Below, piece by piece: positions 24,301 through 35,299 of a stretch of 64,000 nt of DNA. The stretch covers positions 825,434,896-825,498,895 of the forward strand of contig NC_081414.1 in assembly GCF_030272615.1 (NCBI RefSeq), in the 5' to 3' direction. This DNA is from Cryptomeria japonica (Eukaryota > Streptophyta > Pinopsida > Cupressales > Cupressaceae). Every line of letters begins with the position of its first letter. Positions within the stretch are counted from its first letter, which is position 1. The notes beneath the pieces were generated by a model. That model was not told the DNA's origin, ran no database searches, and was given only the letters and a program-made list of their open reading frames with translations. A program made the translations under genes and the position numbers.

Positions 24301-25532
24301 TTTGAAACTAAATGATGTATTTTGTATTCTTGATGAACCATGTTAAAACTAAATCGGGTAAATGTTATGATAATGGTATTAGATTTGAAATGATGTCTTT
24401 AACTAATGATTTAAGTAGAAGAAATGTTATGTATTGATAGGATGTATGAGTTTGAGTAATATTGGAACATATCTTAGGACATGTTTATGTTTGGTGATTA
24501 AAGAATTGGAAATTATATTATCATACTTCGTAGACAGTGATCTAATGATTGAATCGAAATCCTATAATGCTTGGGATGTAATTGAAGGTTCCTTATGAAA
24601 TATTATATGGATGTCCTTAGTGAATGAATTGCTAATCTTATTAATGGAAATTACTAGTAAGTGTATGGGAAGACGATTAAATGAGTTCTTGTCTTTTAGA
24701 AAAGGATTAGAATGTATCATGTGTTATAGTTTAAGAATTATATCTCCATTTGGTGGATGTTATTAGTTGTTATGGAATTAGGATATTGTACCTTAGTTTG
24801 TGTTGAGATGAATTCGTGTAGTTCTTAATTTGTAATAAGATGATTGTTGGTTAATTGATGTAGTGTAAGAGATTTTATGAAGATTGAATGGGCTATGGAT
24901 TAAATGGTTCGTGAGTATTACCTTATGTACTTTAGGAATCATGATGAAGTAATAAGTATGCTAGAAGCATAGAATCATAAATGATTATGTGGAAGTTAAT
25001 CGTAAATAGAAATTATGTTAATGCAATGTAAGGGTTAATCTTGATATATGAATGGTGATGTCCATAGTCAAAGGTTGGTTAAAGGTAATAGGAACATTTG
25101 GACTTGGTGTATAAAATGAATCTAAGTGAAAAGGGAAATAGATGTGCATTGAAAGATAGAATCTCATGTTAAATGGAAGATTAAGTAGATTGCATATCAT
25201 GAGTGTTAGGTATTCCTATGATGTATCTATGTGTGTATAATGATTAAGATTATGTGGTTTTGATCTAGAAGAAAGTAAAGGCTTATTGCTTATATAGGTA
25301 GATTAAGTAATGTTGTTGAGATACCCTAGGGAGTTAGTAGTAATGATTTATTGTATTCTGCTTGCGTAATTGTTTGAATAGCTTGAGTGATTTACTCTAT
25401 GTTCATAATACTTAAATGTTGGTGTGTGCTCGCTGCATTGCTTATGAGATTTTATGTGTTATATTGTAAAAAAAAAATTAAATTAGCATGTTTTTAGCTA
25501 TATTTCTCTAGGATATTTTGGTGGGCATTACA
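21331..25532. mobile_element. Element G: 4.2-kb solo-LTR-like insertion in E
   Basis: The unit starts TGTAGGGTCCACC and ends GGTGGGCATTACA, imperfect inverted ends beginning TG and ending CA. GAAGA lies on both sides (21326-21330 and 25533-25537). It interrupts the Lys/Glu-rich run of the E second ORF, whose composition resumes directly afterwards. No long ORF, primer site, purine tract or internal terminal repeat was seen, so it is best read as a solo LTR. Its length and TGTA-type start resemble LTRs of Ty3/gypsy chromoviruses of the Tekay/Del type, which is an inference. Inside are TTTAAT-rich low-complexity DNA (22020-22450), a T-run (22757-22780) and an A-run (25468-25477). Orientation is not determined. 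Confidence 0.8.
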
Positions 25533-25537
25533 GAAGA

Positions 25538-26564
25538 GAAGAAGAGGAAAGAAGAGGAGAAAAAGGAGGAAGGAAAGAAAAAGCAGGAAGAAGACAAGAA
25601 GAAGGAAGAACTGAAAAAGAAACAAGAAGAGGAGCAAAAGAAGAAAGAAGAGGAAAAGAAAAGAGTAGAAGAGAAGGAAGCAGAGAAAACCAAACAAGTG
25701 GAGACTCCCAAGGCAACCGGTGGTCAAGCCAAACCAGTTGACACCACCAATCTGATTGACCTTCAATCAACAGATGAGTCTAAGCTGCTACGAGGCATCA
25801 AATTGGCACAAGAAAGACTGAAAGATTTGTGGAGGAAGAAGGAAAGGGATGTCATACAAACTGCAGTTGACACCCTTACCAGTTTGATTCCCAGTACTAA
25901 CCTCCCCAGTACCAATTTCTCTTTGTCCAAGTTGAAACTCCTTTGTACTGTAGTAGAGGACCAAGTACAATGCTTGGAAGATGTTGTTGCAGCCACTATG
26001 AAGAAGAATCATGAAAAGGCACTCAGCACTACCTTAGTCAAGAAACTGAATGAGCTCCGGTCACAACTTTTGAAGCAACGGAAGGATATCAGGGGTGCTA
26101 TGGATGAGGGCAAATTATTGTTGAGTAAAATCTGCCAACCCCATCTATTTTGTGATGATGTGCTTAAGCAGAAAGATAAACTCCAATCGAAGTTCCAGGC
26201 ATACATCAGCACCTTGAAGATGCCATATGATTCATTTACTACATATGGGCAAATGGTTCATCATTATCAGCTACAAACTACTAGGGTGGAATCAAAAATC
26301 TGCAATCAGACAAAAGATTTGCAAGAGCTTCAACTGGTCTTATTACCCAGACTACAAATTCTTCAGAAATGTTTTCTCAATCTGGAAGCCATCACGGTAA
26401 CTCAAGAGATGAGTACCATTGATGCTATGGAAGAACTGGTATTCCAGATGCAGACAGAAAGTGAGGTTGCTACCTCATTACTTGAGTCATGGACATTGGC
26501 AATGAAAACTTTTATGCAAGATTTTAAATCTATTTTTGATAAGTTTTATTCCTTATTGTCATAA
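25538..26564 (+). pseudogene. Second ORF of element E, C-terminal part
   Basis: The Lys/Glu-rich run resumes after the G insertion and leads into about 290 predicted helical residues rich in Leu and charged residues (L-A-Q-E-R-L-K-D-L-W-R-K-K-E-R), ending at TAA 26562-26564. No stop interrupts this part. The ORF ends about 280 bp before the 3' LTR. The plan of globular N-part, charged repetitive middle and helical C-part parallels the intact ORF of element X-A. I could not establish clear sequence similarity by eye. Function unknown. Confidence 0.6.
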
Positions 26565-26844
26565 ACATTTACTCTATTTTTATATATAAGGAAACATGGG
26601 TTATTCTGCATTACTTTTTCATTATTTGCAAAGGGGGAGTAGTATTTAAAAGTTTGGTGAATGTTACCATTTCATGTATACTTTCTTGTTACCACTTTGG
26701 GGGAGTAGTAGACATTGTAATTTCTGCAAAATGGATAGTGTATATGCTTAGGGGGAGTAATTTTGATTATGGCATATTTTTGTTGTAAAAACACTTAGAT
26801 GTCAAAATTTTCCTTAGTGTTGCCATCAATGCCAAGGGGGAGAT
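26565..26844 (+). promoter_or_regulatory. 3' region of element E with purine tracts
   Basis: No gene. Purine tracts near 26631, 26698, 26750 and 26831 (GCCAAGGGGGAGAT) precede the 3' LTR. The last one adjoins it and is the expected plus-strand primer. Confidence 0.7.
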
Positions 26845-27996
26845 TGTTGGCATTTTGATGATGTTTTTATTGTCATTGATGGACACACACTTTCTTGATG
26901 TATGAGTTATGCTCAACTGGTAATTGCTCCAACCGATATTATGTATTATAGTCTTTAGACTATCAGTGTTTTGCAGAAGATGTTTACCGATCACAAATTG
27001 ACTGAAGAACTCAAGCAGTATGGAGAACCCAAGCAGTATGAAGACCTCAAGCGGTTTGAGGATGACAAGTAGTACGAAGAACCCAAGTGGTAGTTAACAC
27101 TATGATCTACCAATCTTCATTTTTGACAATCGGTAATTGGTATATTGTATGAATCGGTATTATTCTGTGATGAGTTACCAACCAGTATTTCTGTGATGAG
27201 TTATCATCCATCGACACTTTGGCGGTGATTTTGTGTCATGTTACCAAATGTGTCTGGATGCACTGAACCTAGGATCTTGTAGTTTAATCCTATTGGACCG
27301 ACATGAATTCAGTTTCTTTTATAAGGACATCATGTCTAGGGTTTGTATGGATGAGAGATGTATGAAGTATGAGAAGGTTATGTGCGATCTTTGAAGAGAA
27401 GATTAGGTTAGTGTGAAGAGTTAGAGTGTGGAGATATTGAAGACTGAAGTAATGCTGAAATGCATTAACAATGAGCTATCAAGGATCTAACCAAGCATAC
27501 TATGCTAGTATCTAGATCACTCACTTGTTGATTACTCACATCTTTGACAAGTTTGAAACCCTTAATCGGGTAGGCCCAGCAAAGCCTTTGTAAATCCTCT
27601 AACAAGGTGGTTCACAACTGTGGATCTGAAATCCTCTCACAAGGTAGTCTTTAACAGGACTTATCTCCTAACAGAGATCTAGATTCCTAACAGGATTTGT
27701 TCTGGTGAAGAACATTGTATGACCTTAACCGGTCTGGTTTTTATTTTGCAGATAGTTACTTGTGAGTTTCTACTCACCATGGTTTTTCCCATTTGGGTTT
27801 CCACATCAAATATCTTGTGTTATGGTGATTGTGCTCTTGTGGGCGAATGCTTTATTTTCTATTTGGTTTGCATTTATCTTAACCGGTTTATTACTGAATA
27901 TGTTGTACCAGTTATCTGCTAAACTATTTAAGAGTTTGAGTTCAGTATTTTTTGGTATACTAATTCACCCCCCCCCCCCCCTCTTAGTATTCATCA
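26845..27996 (+). repeat. 3' LTR of element E (LTR2')
   Basis: TGTTGGCATT...TATTCATCA, the pair of 9524-10684. TATAAGG lies at 27320-27326. The terminal C-run is longer here (about 27967-27981). It is followed by AAGGA, the right target-site copy. Confidence 0.92.
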
Positions 27997-28110
27997 AAGG
28001 AGGAGAAGATGTATAACAGAAAGGGGGGGAATAAATGAAGATAAAGTGTAATCGGCAAATGAGGTGCAAAGAAGAAGAGAAGAGTTGTACAAAAGATCCA
28101 GATCAGAGCG
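27997..28110 (+). other. Resumed 3' tail of element D
   Basis: After the target duplication AAGGA the purine-rich D tail continues (GGAGAAG, GAAAGGGGGGG near 28018) up to a TGTTGG LTR start at 28111. No gene. Confidence 0.6.
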
Positions 28111-29282
28111 TGTTGGCATTATGTGAACCAGTTTGAGGACATAATGACATTGTATGTTGTCATTGATGTCAATATGCTGAAGAGGAGAGAACCGGTATAT
28201 ATGAGAACTGGTATAACACTGTGAGCCGGCATTTGCGCCAAAGTGAAGCGGTGTGTTTGTTCAAGATGAATCGGCATATGGTTATGGGAAATGGCACATA
28301 GATGTGTTGTATGACTACCAGTTGGTAGTCTCAACTTCAAGGTTTCTGGTTGAATTGCTTCAAGCCTGTGTGGCTCAACCGGTGACTTTGTGTGATGAGT
28401 TAGCATGGTAACGAAGAACAGATTGTGTTGCCACGTAAGCCTTGTGCACATGAAGGATCTTGCATGAAGGATATTTCTCCCATCTACCTCAGGAATGTGT
28501 GAAGCCTGTAAACGGTGATAACGCGTGATGGATTATCAGCCGCCATGAAATTGGTGGAAAATGAACGATGGAGAATGTCTTGAGATTGGATCAATACTAT
28601 TGCATTTAGTGCAGTATGCTCAACGGTCAAGATTGAGTCATTTTAATTCCTTAACCTAACAGGTATAGGGTTTAGGGTTTATGCTACAAACCTATCTGTT
28701 TTCCTATAAGGTTGATGTTGTCTTTCTTTCTGAGGTTGTTGGAAAAAGCTGTGTGTGTGTATCCAAGAGAAGAGGCACGTGATTCTTGCTAGACCAGATG
28801 AGAGAAGTGATACCTACAGAGTGTAAGTGTAGAAGGTGAAGAGGAGCTAAAGCGGATCTGCATTAGCATTGAGTGTTGTTACCAGATCATTGAAATACCT
28901 GTTGATCTCTAACCACCTCAACAGTTGGAAAATCCCTTAACAGGGTAACTTTAACCGGCTTGTTGTAAATCCTTTAACAGGGTGACTCAAAACCATTGAG
29001 TTCTTGAAATCTTCTAACAAGGTAACCTTTAACAGGGTTTAACCCTTAACCGAGTATTCTAGCCATCCCTTAACCGGGTGATCCCTAACAAGATCGATTC
29101 CTAACAAAACCTATTGTATCAGTCTCTAACCGGACAAGGCTCCTAACAGAGCGGACTTCTAAAGAGTTCAAAAACAAGCTTGTGGGTATTCATCCCCACC
29201 ATGGTTTTTCCCAGTTGGGTTTCCACGTGAAAAATATGTGTGTCATATGTGATGTCTTCTTCATGTGATGCTATGTTGTTTT
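28111..29282 (+). repeat. 3' LTR of element D, interrupted at its right side
   Basis: The stretch begins TGTTGGCATTATG and shows the internal order of the other copia LTRs here: 'ATTGATGTCAA' near the start, many ACCGGT-type sites, repeated 'CCTTAACCGGGT / CTAACAGG' phrases (28900-29160), then the TTTCCACGTG block. It is broken at 29282 by a minus-strand solo LTR. The true right end could not be fixed. Confidence 0.65.
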
Positions 29283-30090
29283 TGTTAGGGTTCCCACAGA
29301 TACTGAGAGGGGGGGGTGAATCAGTATCTGACCGGTTATGAAATTTTCTTAAAACTGAATATGCAGAATATAAAGTAACACTATACCGGTATGCAAGAAT
29401 TAATGCAAATAACATAATCAAAAGCATCCACATGAAAAGAACACCATAACACAAGATGTTTAACGAGGAAATCGAGTGTGGGAAAAACCTCGGTGGGATT
29501 TGTGACCCACAATATTCACTTACTGGCCAATAAGAGAATATTACTTACAATAGGGGCCTGCACATGCAGGAAGGCCAACTGCCTAGAGCTCGCTCAATAA
29601 GAATTCACACTGACTTACAATGAGGATAATATTCTGTAATGCTTTACAATAGCATCTTTAATGCCAGATTCAGTACCGGTTCTTGCTATGTTCTTTACAT
29701 ATACCCTTGACCTACAATTCGCACATTAGGTTTGCCTTATAATTTATTTATTACATTCTATCCATATCCTACAAATGCCTACAATGATCTCTTTTATATA
29801 CAAGAGTCATTTTACAATTTGCCAAGTCGGCTTACAATGATAAACAAAATATTACATATCAAAAATCCTGTCGGCCTCTGTGCCGGTATACATATTTCCT
29901 TCTGTGCCGGTGTACATCTTCTATGCCGGTGCCGGTGTAGATTGATTTTGTTGATGCCGAAGCACTATTCTGTTTGAGTAATGCTTTCCTGGTATAGTGT
30001 CTTGCCGGTGCCATAGGATTGCAAGGTTGCCATCAATGACAAAACCTTCAATCACACACAATGTCTCATTGGAGTGTCCATATGCCAACA
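29283..30090 (-). mobile_element. Solo LTR (LTR3), minus strand
   Basis: Read on the minus strand it begins TGTTGGCATATG and ends CCCTAACA. GTTTT occurs on both sides (29278-29282 and 30091-30095). Its inside is related to LTR1, including the block around TGCATGTGCAG (near 29570 on the plus strand). No internal region follows, so it is a solo LTR left by recombination. Arms AGATACTGA (29298-29306) and TCAGTATCT (29321-29329) flank the C-rich (here G-rich) loop. Confidence 0.88.
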
Positions 30091-30126
30091 GTTTTATGTC
30101 AAGCGCTGAATCATGTTGATCTAGTT

Positions 30127-30605
<479 letters not shown>

Positions 30606-31700
30606 TCATTCTTCTTCACCCGTCTTCTTCATTTGATCTTTGATCTCATCAACTTTTGCTTTTCCCTTCTCATTTGTCTTCACATTCTTATTCTTGTCTT
30701 TCGGACCTCTCCTATTCACATTTAAGCTTCTACAATACTTTGCAATGTGGTCGGATTCGTTGCAAGCATAGCAAATAACATTTGCTTGACTAGGCCTAAA
30801 GTTCATCTGATTTCCTCTTGATCTTCACTGATTAGCAACATGTCCAAACCTACCACATGCATAACATCTAACATTTCTCCTATTTTGAAAGTTGTTCATC
30901 ACACTTTTGCATTCATTTGTCTTATGACCATATTTATTGCATTTGAAACATTGACCGGAAAAAGATGGACCATTATTAAACATCCAATTTTTGCATTGAC
31001 TAGCCATATGACCAAATTTATTCCAAACAAAACAATTACCATTGAACTTATGAAAATTAGGTTGCCTTACCAGAGGCCTTCTTGAATTGTTCTTTTGATG
31101 CGTTGATTTAGACCTTTCACCTTTCACAAATCCAAGACCTTGAGTATCATTTGGATTCTTCTAGCTTGCAAGCATCTCATCTCATCTAGCTAAACTAATC
31201 CAAAACTTCTTGTACTCATTTGCAGCATTTAGATCAAATTTAAGAAGTAAGATTTCCTTTCCAAGATCTTCCTTGGTTTCATGCAATTCCTGCTTCAGTT
31301 GACCATTCTCATTCTCAAGTTTGCAACATTCTTCATATTTGTCTTTCAAGGACTGAGCAAGCTTCTTCTCATTCTTCTTCCTTTCCTCAATCTCATTTAT
31401 CAATCTCATCACAATGGCTTCCATCTCATTCTTCTGGACAACATTAGCTCTAGCAAGTCTATCACATTCTTCTATCTTTTCCTTCAGGGCTTCTTCATCA
31501 ATGCTTTGACTTTCTTTCTCCTTCAGTTTATCAGCAAGTTCCTTTCTCTTTTCCCTTGACTTGTTCAACTAATCCTTCAATGATTCAATGAAGTTCTCAA
31601 CATCCTTAAGGTTTGTTTTTACTTGTCGGACCTCATCTTGGGCTTGATCAAGATCCTCAAGTGCTACAAAAAGTTGATGTCTAAGACTATCGAAATCCAT
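30606..31700 (-). pseudogene. gag of element F: coiled coil plus several zinc knuckles
   Basis: One frame runs from ATG 31700-31698 (M-D-F-D-S-L-R-H) to about 30606, interrupted by in-frame stops at about 31569, 31182 and 30825. Residues up to about 175 are coiled coil (E-L-A-D-K-L-K-E-K-E-S, L-E-N-E-N-G-Q-L-K-Q-E-L). The C-terminal half has four CCHC-type knuckles: one with a Cys-to-Trp change, then C-F-K-C-X4-H-X4-C, C-Y-A-C-X4-H, and C-Y-A-C-X4-H-X4-C. A Lys-rich tail follows. The plan is that of the gag of E. The primer site and LTR lie directly upstream. No pol follows, so F is either truncated or non-autonomous like E. Confidence 0.78.
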
Positions 31701-31754
31701 TGATTCACTTTCCCGGATCCTCCTCAAACCATTAGGCTTCTTCCGAGGAACTAG

Positions 31755-31766
31755 GCTCTGATACCA
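31755..31766 (-). promoter_or_regulatory. Primer binding site of element F
   Basis: On the minus strand this reads TGGTATCAGAGC, two bases after the LTR end at 31769. It fixes the orientation of F and the LTR boundary. Confidence 0.88.
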
Positions 31767-31768
31767 AT

Positions 31769-33357
31769 TGTTGGAATCAAGGAACATTGAGAGGTGGGAG
31801 GGGGGGTGAATCAATGTTCTGGAATTTTTAATATTCTTAATCTGTCCTTTAAACCACTTAATACAAATGAATAAAAGAAGAGTGTAGAAACACAAAGCAA
31901 ATAACCACAACACCATAACACCAAGATTTTTACATGGAAACCCGGTTAAGGAAAAAACCATGGTGGGATTGAGACCCACAATATTAATATATCTTGTTAG
32001 AAGAATACAATTATTACTTGAGGGAAATGCACATGCATTTAGGCACACTGCCTAGAGCTCACTGCCTTACAAATGATTACATATAATAATTGGAATGTCT
32101 GAACTGATAAACATCATCTACAAATGCAAAAAACAATTATGGTTAAGCACAAAATACACAGTCTTACTCTGATCTGCTACACTACTCTGTTCTGATATTC
32201 TGTTGAATTTCAAAGCACAAATCTTTCAATTTCACACTTGAAACTGCACACAATTGCTCATACACACTTCACTCATAACCACTGATATAAAAAATGATCA
32301 AATCAATCGCTCATATATATCTGCAACACCAAATTAGGTCTATTTCATGTCATCCCAAAAATACATAACATGTAAATGAAATGTGTTACTCAAGTCGGCT
32401 CAATCCAATCCAAAACAACCATAAAGAAAATTGTCCATGCGCCTCCCACATGTCGACTTAACATCCTCGAACACACAAACAAATGCCAAAATCGATCTGC
32501 AAGATCCACACAATGAATCTTCACACGTTACAGCTGATAAGCACTATTCTAACAGAAAACATGCTACCAGATCTTCCAATTTACACAAGACTTATCACCA
32601 AAGGCCATAAACCTGGAATAAGGCATATTACATGTCCATAATGCTTCTTCAAGATCCATAACACAAAATACTCAACACAAATGAACTACCAACCAAATTG
32701 TTGTACACTCTGTCGGATGTCCAGTTCTCCTCACCGAACCTCATCGAACCTCAATCAATCTTCCAGTATGAATGAATTATGAACTCTGGATGGAATATCT
32801 GACTCCAATTGCCATCAATGACAACATCTGAACACCAATGCAGTGTCTCTTGCCAACAAGAACAACATAACTTCTCATGCAAATCAAACGAGTTCATAAT
32901 TATATCAAATACATGTTAAATCAAATTAACATGTCCTCCAAGCCGCAACACTTGAATCCACACATTAGAGAATTGCCAAGTGTTCTCCGGACCAATTTTG
33001 ATAGACAATCTCACTGTCAAAAATATCAACAACAAACTCTACCATCTAAGAAATAGAGGGCCTATAAACCAGATAGTGCAACATACATAGATCATTAACA
33101 TTATATGCAGACCCACAATCCATAATCTTCACAATCCAGTGGAATGTAAAGCATTCTTCCACTAGGACATTAAAAACTTTCTTATATATTGAAACTTCTG
33201 CTAGACCAATCTTCTGAAAAACACCTCGACAATGTCACTATACCACACAACAACATCAAAACACTTACTTCTAGACCATCCAACTCAGGTTGGCATCAAT
33301 GACAACACCAGACAGGTTGACATCAATGAAAACACAACACAACTCAAGTTTCCAACA
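31769..33357 (-). repeat. 5' LTR of element F (LTR4), minus strand
   Basis: On the minus strand it runs from TGTTGGAAAC (33357) to GATTCCAACA (31769), next to the primer site. At 1,589 bp it is longer than the other copia LTRs here. Arms GAACATTGA (31782-31790) and TCAATGTTC (31811-31819) flank the G-rich strand of the C-rich loop. No second copy lies in the window, so the 3' end of F is missing or displaced. Confidence 0.8.
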
Positions 33358-33950
33358 ATTGATTCATTTGTTAGATAATAGAATTTTCAAATATGTTTTC
33401 ATTTTTTCTCGTCTCAAATCATTAGTAGATGTACCTTGTTGTGCTTTTGGTGATTATTATAATGATGACAATATAGATACTTGTCCCTCTCCTAAAATTG
33501 GCCCTACTCATGGAGACATTTTGGTGCAAGAGGGTCATGTCATCAAAGTTAGTCATGAAACTCCACCCACAATCCATATCAATACTCTCCCTTATGGAGA
33601 TAAAGTAGTGGCATATGAATAAAATTATGCCTTCTAAAACTTGTCTCACCTATGGAGATCTTTTGGCGCAAGATGATGTCATCATGTTCCTTAATACTTA
33701 TGCTTCTAATGCATGTTTCAATAACAATTTGGATATGAATGAAGCTAGTAAGGGTTTGGATTGTCACAAAAGGATTGATGTGTATTCATCCACTCATCCT
33801 TTTTGTGCTTCACAACATGATTACACAACTCATTTTAGTGAGGCTTGTGATGTGATTCCTCCTTCATTAGAGTTTGAAACACATTATGATGTTGGTTTTA
33901 ACATGCTTTATAAATGTGGATATAACGAACATGGTTAGGCATATGGAACA
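33358..33950 (+). pseudogene. Retroelement-derived coding remnant, unknown family
   Basis: Two short open stretches (33368-33622 and 33615-33938) carry repeated phrases: T-H-G-D-I-L-V-Q-E then T-Y-G-D-L-L-A-Q-D after a frame change. This suggests a tandemly repeated coding segment. I do not recognise the domain. The neighbouring gypsy fragments suggest it is from the same kind of element. Confidence 0.35.
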
Positions 33951-34139
33951 AGGAATTAAGGTCTCAGTGGACCTTACATTGTACTATTAGATAGAGGATG
34001 TAGGTTTCCCACCCTCTTCTCCACCTTCTCCCCTTGCTCCATTACCTCCTAACATGAAAAAAAACCTTCCTTTGTATTAGAAAGGATTAATTCCTACTCC
34101 TTTTACTTTACTAGGGAAAATAAAACTTTGTTGAGGCTC

Positions 34140-34345
34140 CTAAAATCTCGCTTGATTACTCTTCCTCCTCCAAAAGATCATCAATCTCAAAAACTTAATC
34201 AAACAAATTTCTCTTTATGTACATATCATCACATGTTTGGTCATAGCTTTGATGAATGTAAGGCCTTTAAGAGGGAGGATTGAAATATTCTAAATGATGG
34301 TATTATTCACATGAAAAGCGATATTGAGTTTCTCATCTATCATAT
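34140..34345 (+). pseudogene. Ty3/gypsy gag zinc-finger remnant
   Basis: A frame through this stretch reads C-T-Y-H-H-M-F-G-H-S-F-D-E-C-K-A-F-K, the C-X2-H-X4-G-H-X4-C pattern found at the gag end of plant gypsy elements of the Athila/Tat type. A TGA follows soon after. Only this motif supports the call. Confidence 0.5.
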
Positions 34346-34669
34346 ACCTCTCATAATTGAATAAAACCTTGTTTATTATGTTGCCCCTCACTATGTGACA
34401 TTCACATCTTTCTATGGGGTCTCATTGTCATTCATGGTGGTGCAATATTATGTGTGGTTGTCCTCACCTATGTATTAGGTAGAAAGGACAACTATCTTGA
34501 AGTTGTGTATACTTCTTGAGGACCCCCTTTCCTTTATCTTTTCTTCGGATACCAACATAGCAATATGCTAACATCTTAAGGGGGCATATGGCCTCATTTT
34601 ATTGTTTTCATTTATGTGCCCCCTCTGTAGTGGTGTTTTCATAATTCTCCTTGAGGCATGGTTATCAAT

Positions 34670-34905
34670 CCTATTTCTTACAATGTTGTTGGCTTTACTT
34701 TGCTACCATAATTGTTGGCAAATAGGCGATAATAATCAATAAGCCCTAAGAAAGCCCACATGTTCTTGATGGTTCTAGGATTTTTTCTTTCTACCATGTC
34801 ATTTATTTTGTAAGGGTCTACCCTAACCTACTCATGTAAAATAATATGACCTAGCAACTGCACCTTATTGACTACAAAAATAAATTGAAATGACTTATCA
34901 TAAAT
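34670..34905 (-). pseudogene. Ty3/gypsy reverse transcriptase remnant, minus strand
   Basis: The minus strand reads V-Q-L-L-G-H-I-I, then a stop, then V-D-P-Y-K-I, and after a gap F-L-G-L-I-D-Y-Y-R. These are the end of the RT domain of Ty3/gypsy elements (family pattern F-L-G-H-x-I ... V-D-P-x-K ... F-L-G-L-x-x-Y-Y-R). It is only about 75 codons, with one in-frame TAG. It is opposite in orientation to the gag remnant just upstream, so rearrangement or two insertions are implied. Confidence 0.7.
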
Positions 34906-34909
34906 TTGA

Positions 34910-35190
34910 TCCCCCCCCCAACCCTGCAAGGGGGGAGGGAATTATAGTTCCCGGGGGCTATAATTTCCGTGGTCTTATTCTGGTTACCACGATAGATCGA
35001 GGCTAGGCATGTGAACAAGGAAAGCTCAACTGCAAGAGGTAGGTGTTACAGAGGGCGACAAATAGGCCTTAAGGTTTGTCGGAATAGAAAGTGTTACTCT
35101 TTCTCCGGTGGGGAGGATGGATCGCCCTACCTCTCCTTAGCGGGCCCTACTCTCCCCACTATAGAGGAAGGGCTAGTTAGTAGAGCAAAT
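34910..35190. other. GC-rich island, possible organelle-derived insertion
   Basis: This stretch is clearly richer in G and C than its surroundings and begins with C- and G-runs. A 95-codon frame (35011-35295) crosses it without a recognisable domain. The texture (GGTTACCACGATAGATCGAGG, CTACTCTCCCCACTATAG) resembles plant mitochondrial non-coding DNA to my eye, but I cannot confirm that. Just after it, CAAGTTTTTCTCTCAAG occurs twice (35200-35216 and 35249-35265). Confidence 0.3.
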
Positions 35191-35299
35191 TCACATGTTG
35201 CAAGTTTTTCTCTCAAGTTTTTTTGTATGTTAAAATGTACAAAAATGACAAGTTTTTCTCTCAAGAATCCAAGTACTCAAAACTCTCAAAACTAGAGCT

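Larger units (their letters stand above)
9524..27996 (+). mobile_element. Element E: 18.5-kb non-autonomous LTR retrotransposon
   Basis: Two LTRs of 1,161 and 1,152 bp (9524-10684 and 26845-27996) are alike along their length. AAGGA precedes the first (9519-9523) and follows the second (27997-28001). A primer site follows the 5' LTR and a purine tract precedes the 3' LTR. The inside has a gag with coiled coil and zinc knuckles and a second long ORF, but no protease, integrase or RT motifs anywhere outside the nested element C. E therefore needs enzymes from another element. Element C (11415-18129) and element G (21331-25532) inserted later; without them E is about 7.5 kb. It sits inside the 3' region of element D. 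Confidence 0.92.

Noticed and set aside
23000-25500. Possible genes inside element G
   Set aside because: Only short frames without domains, and no splice-site pattern that links them.
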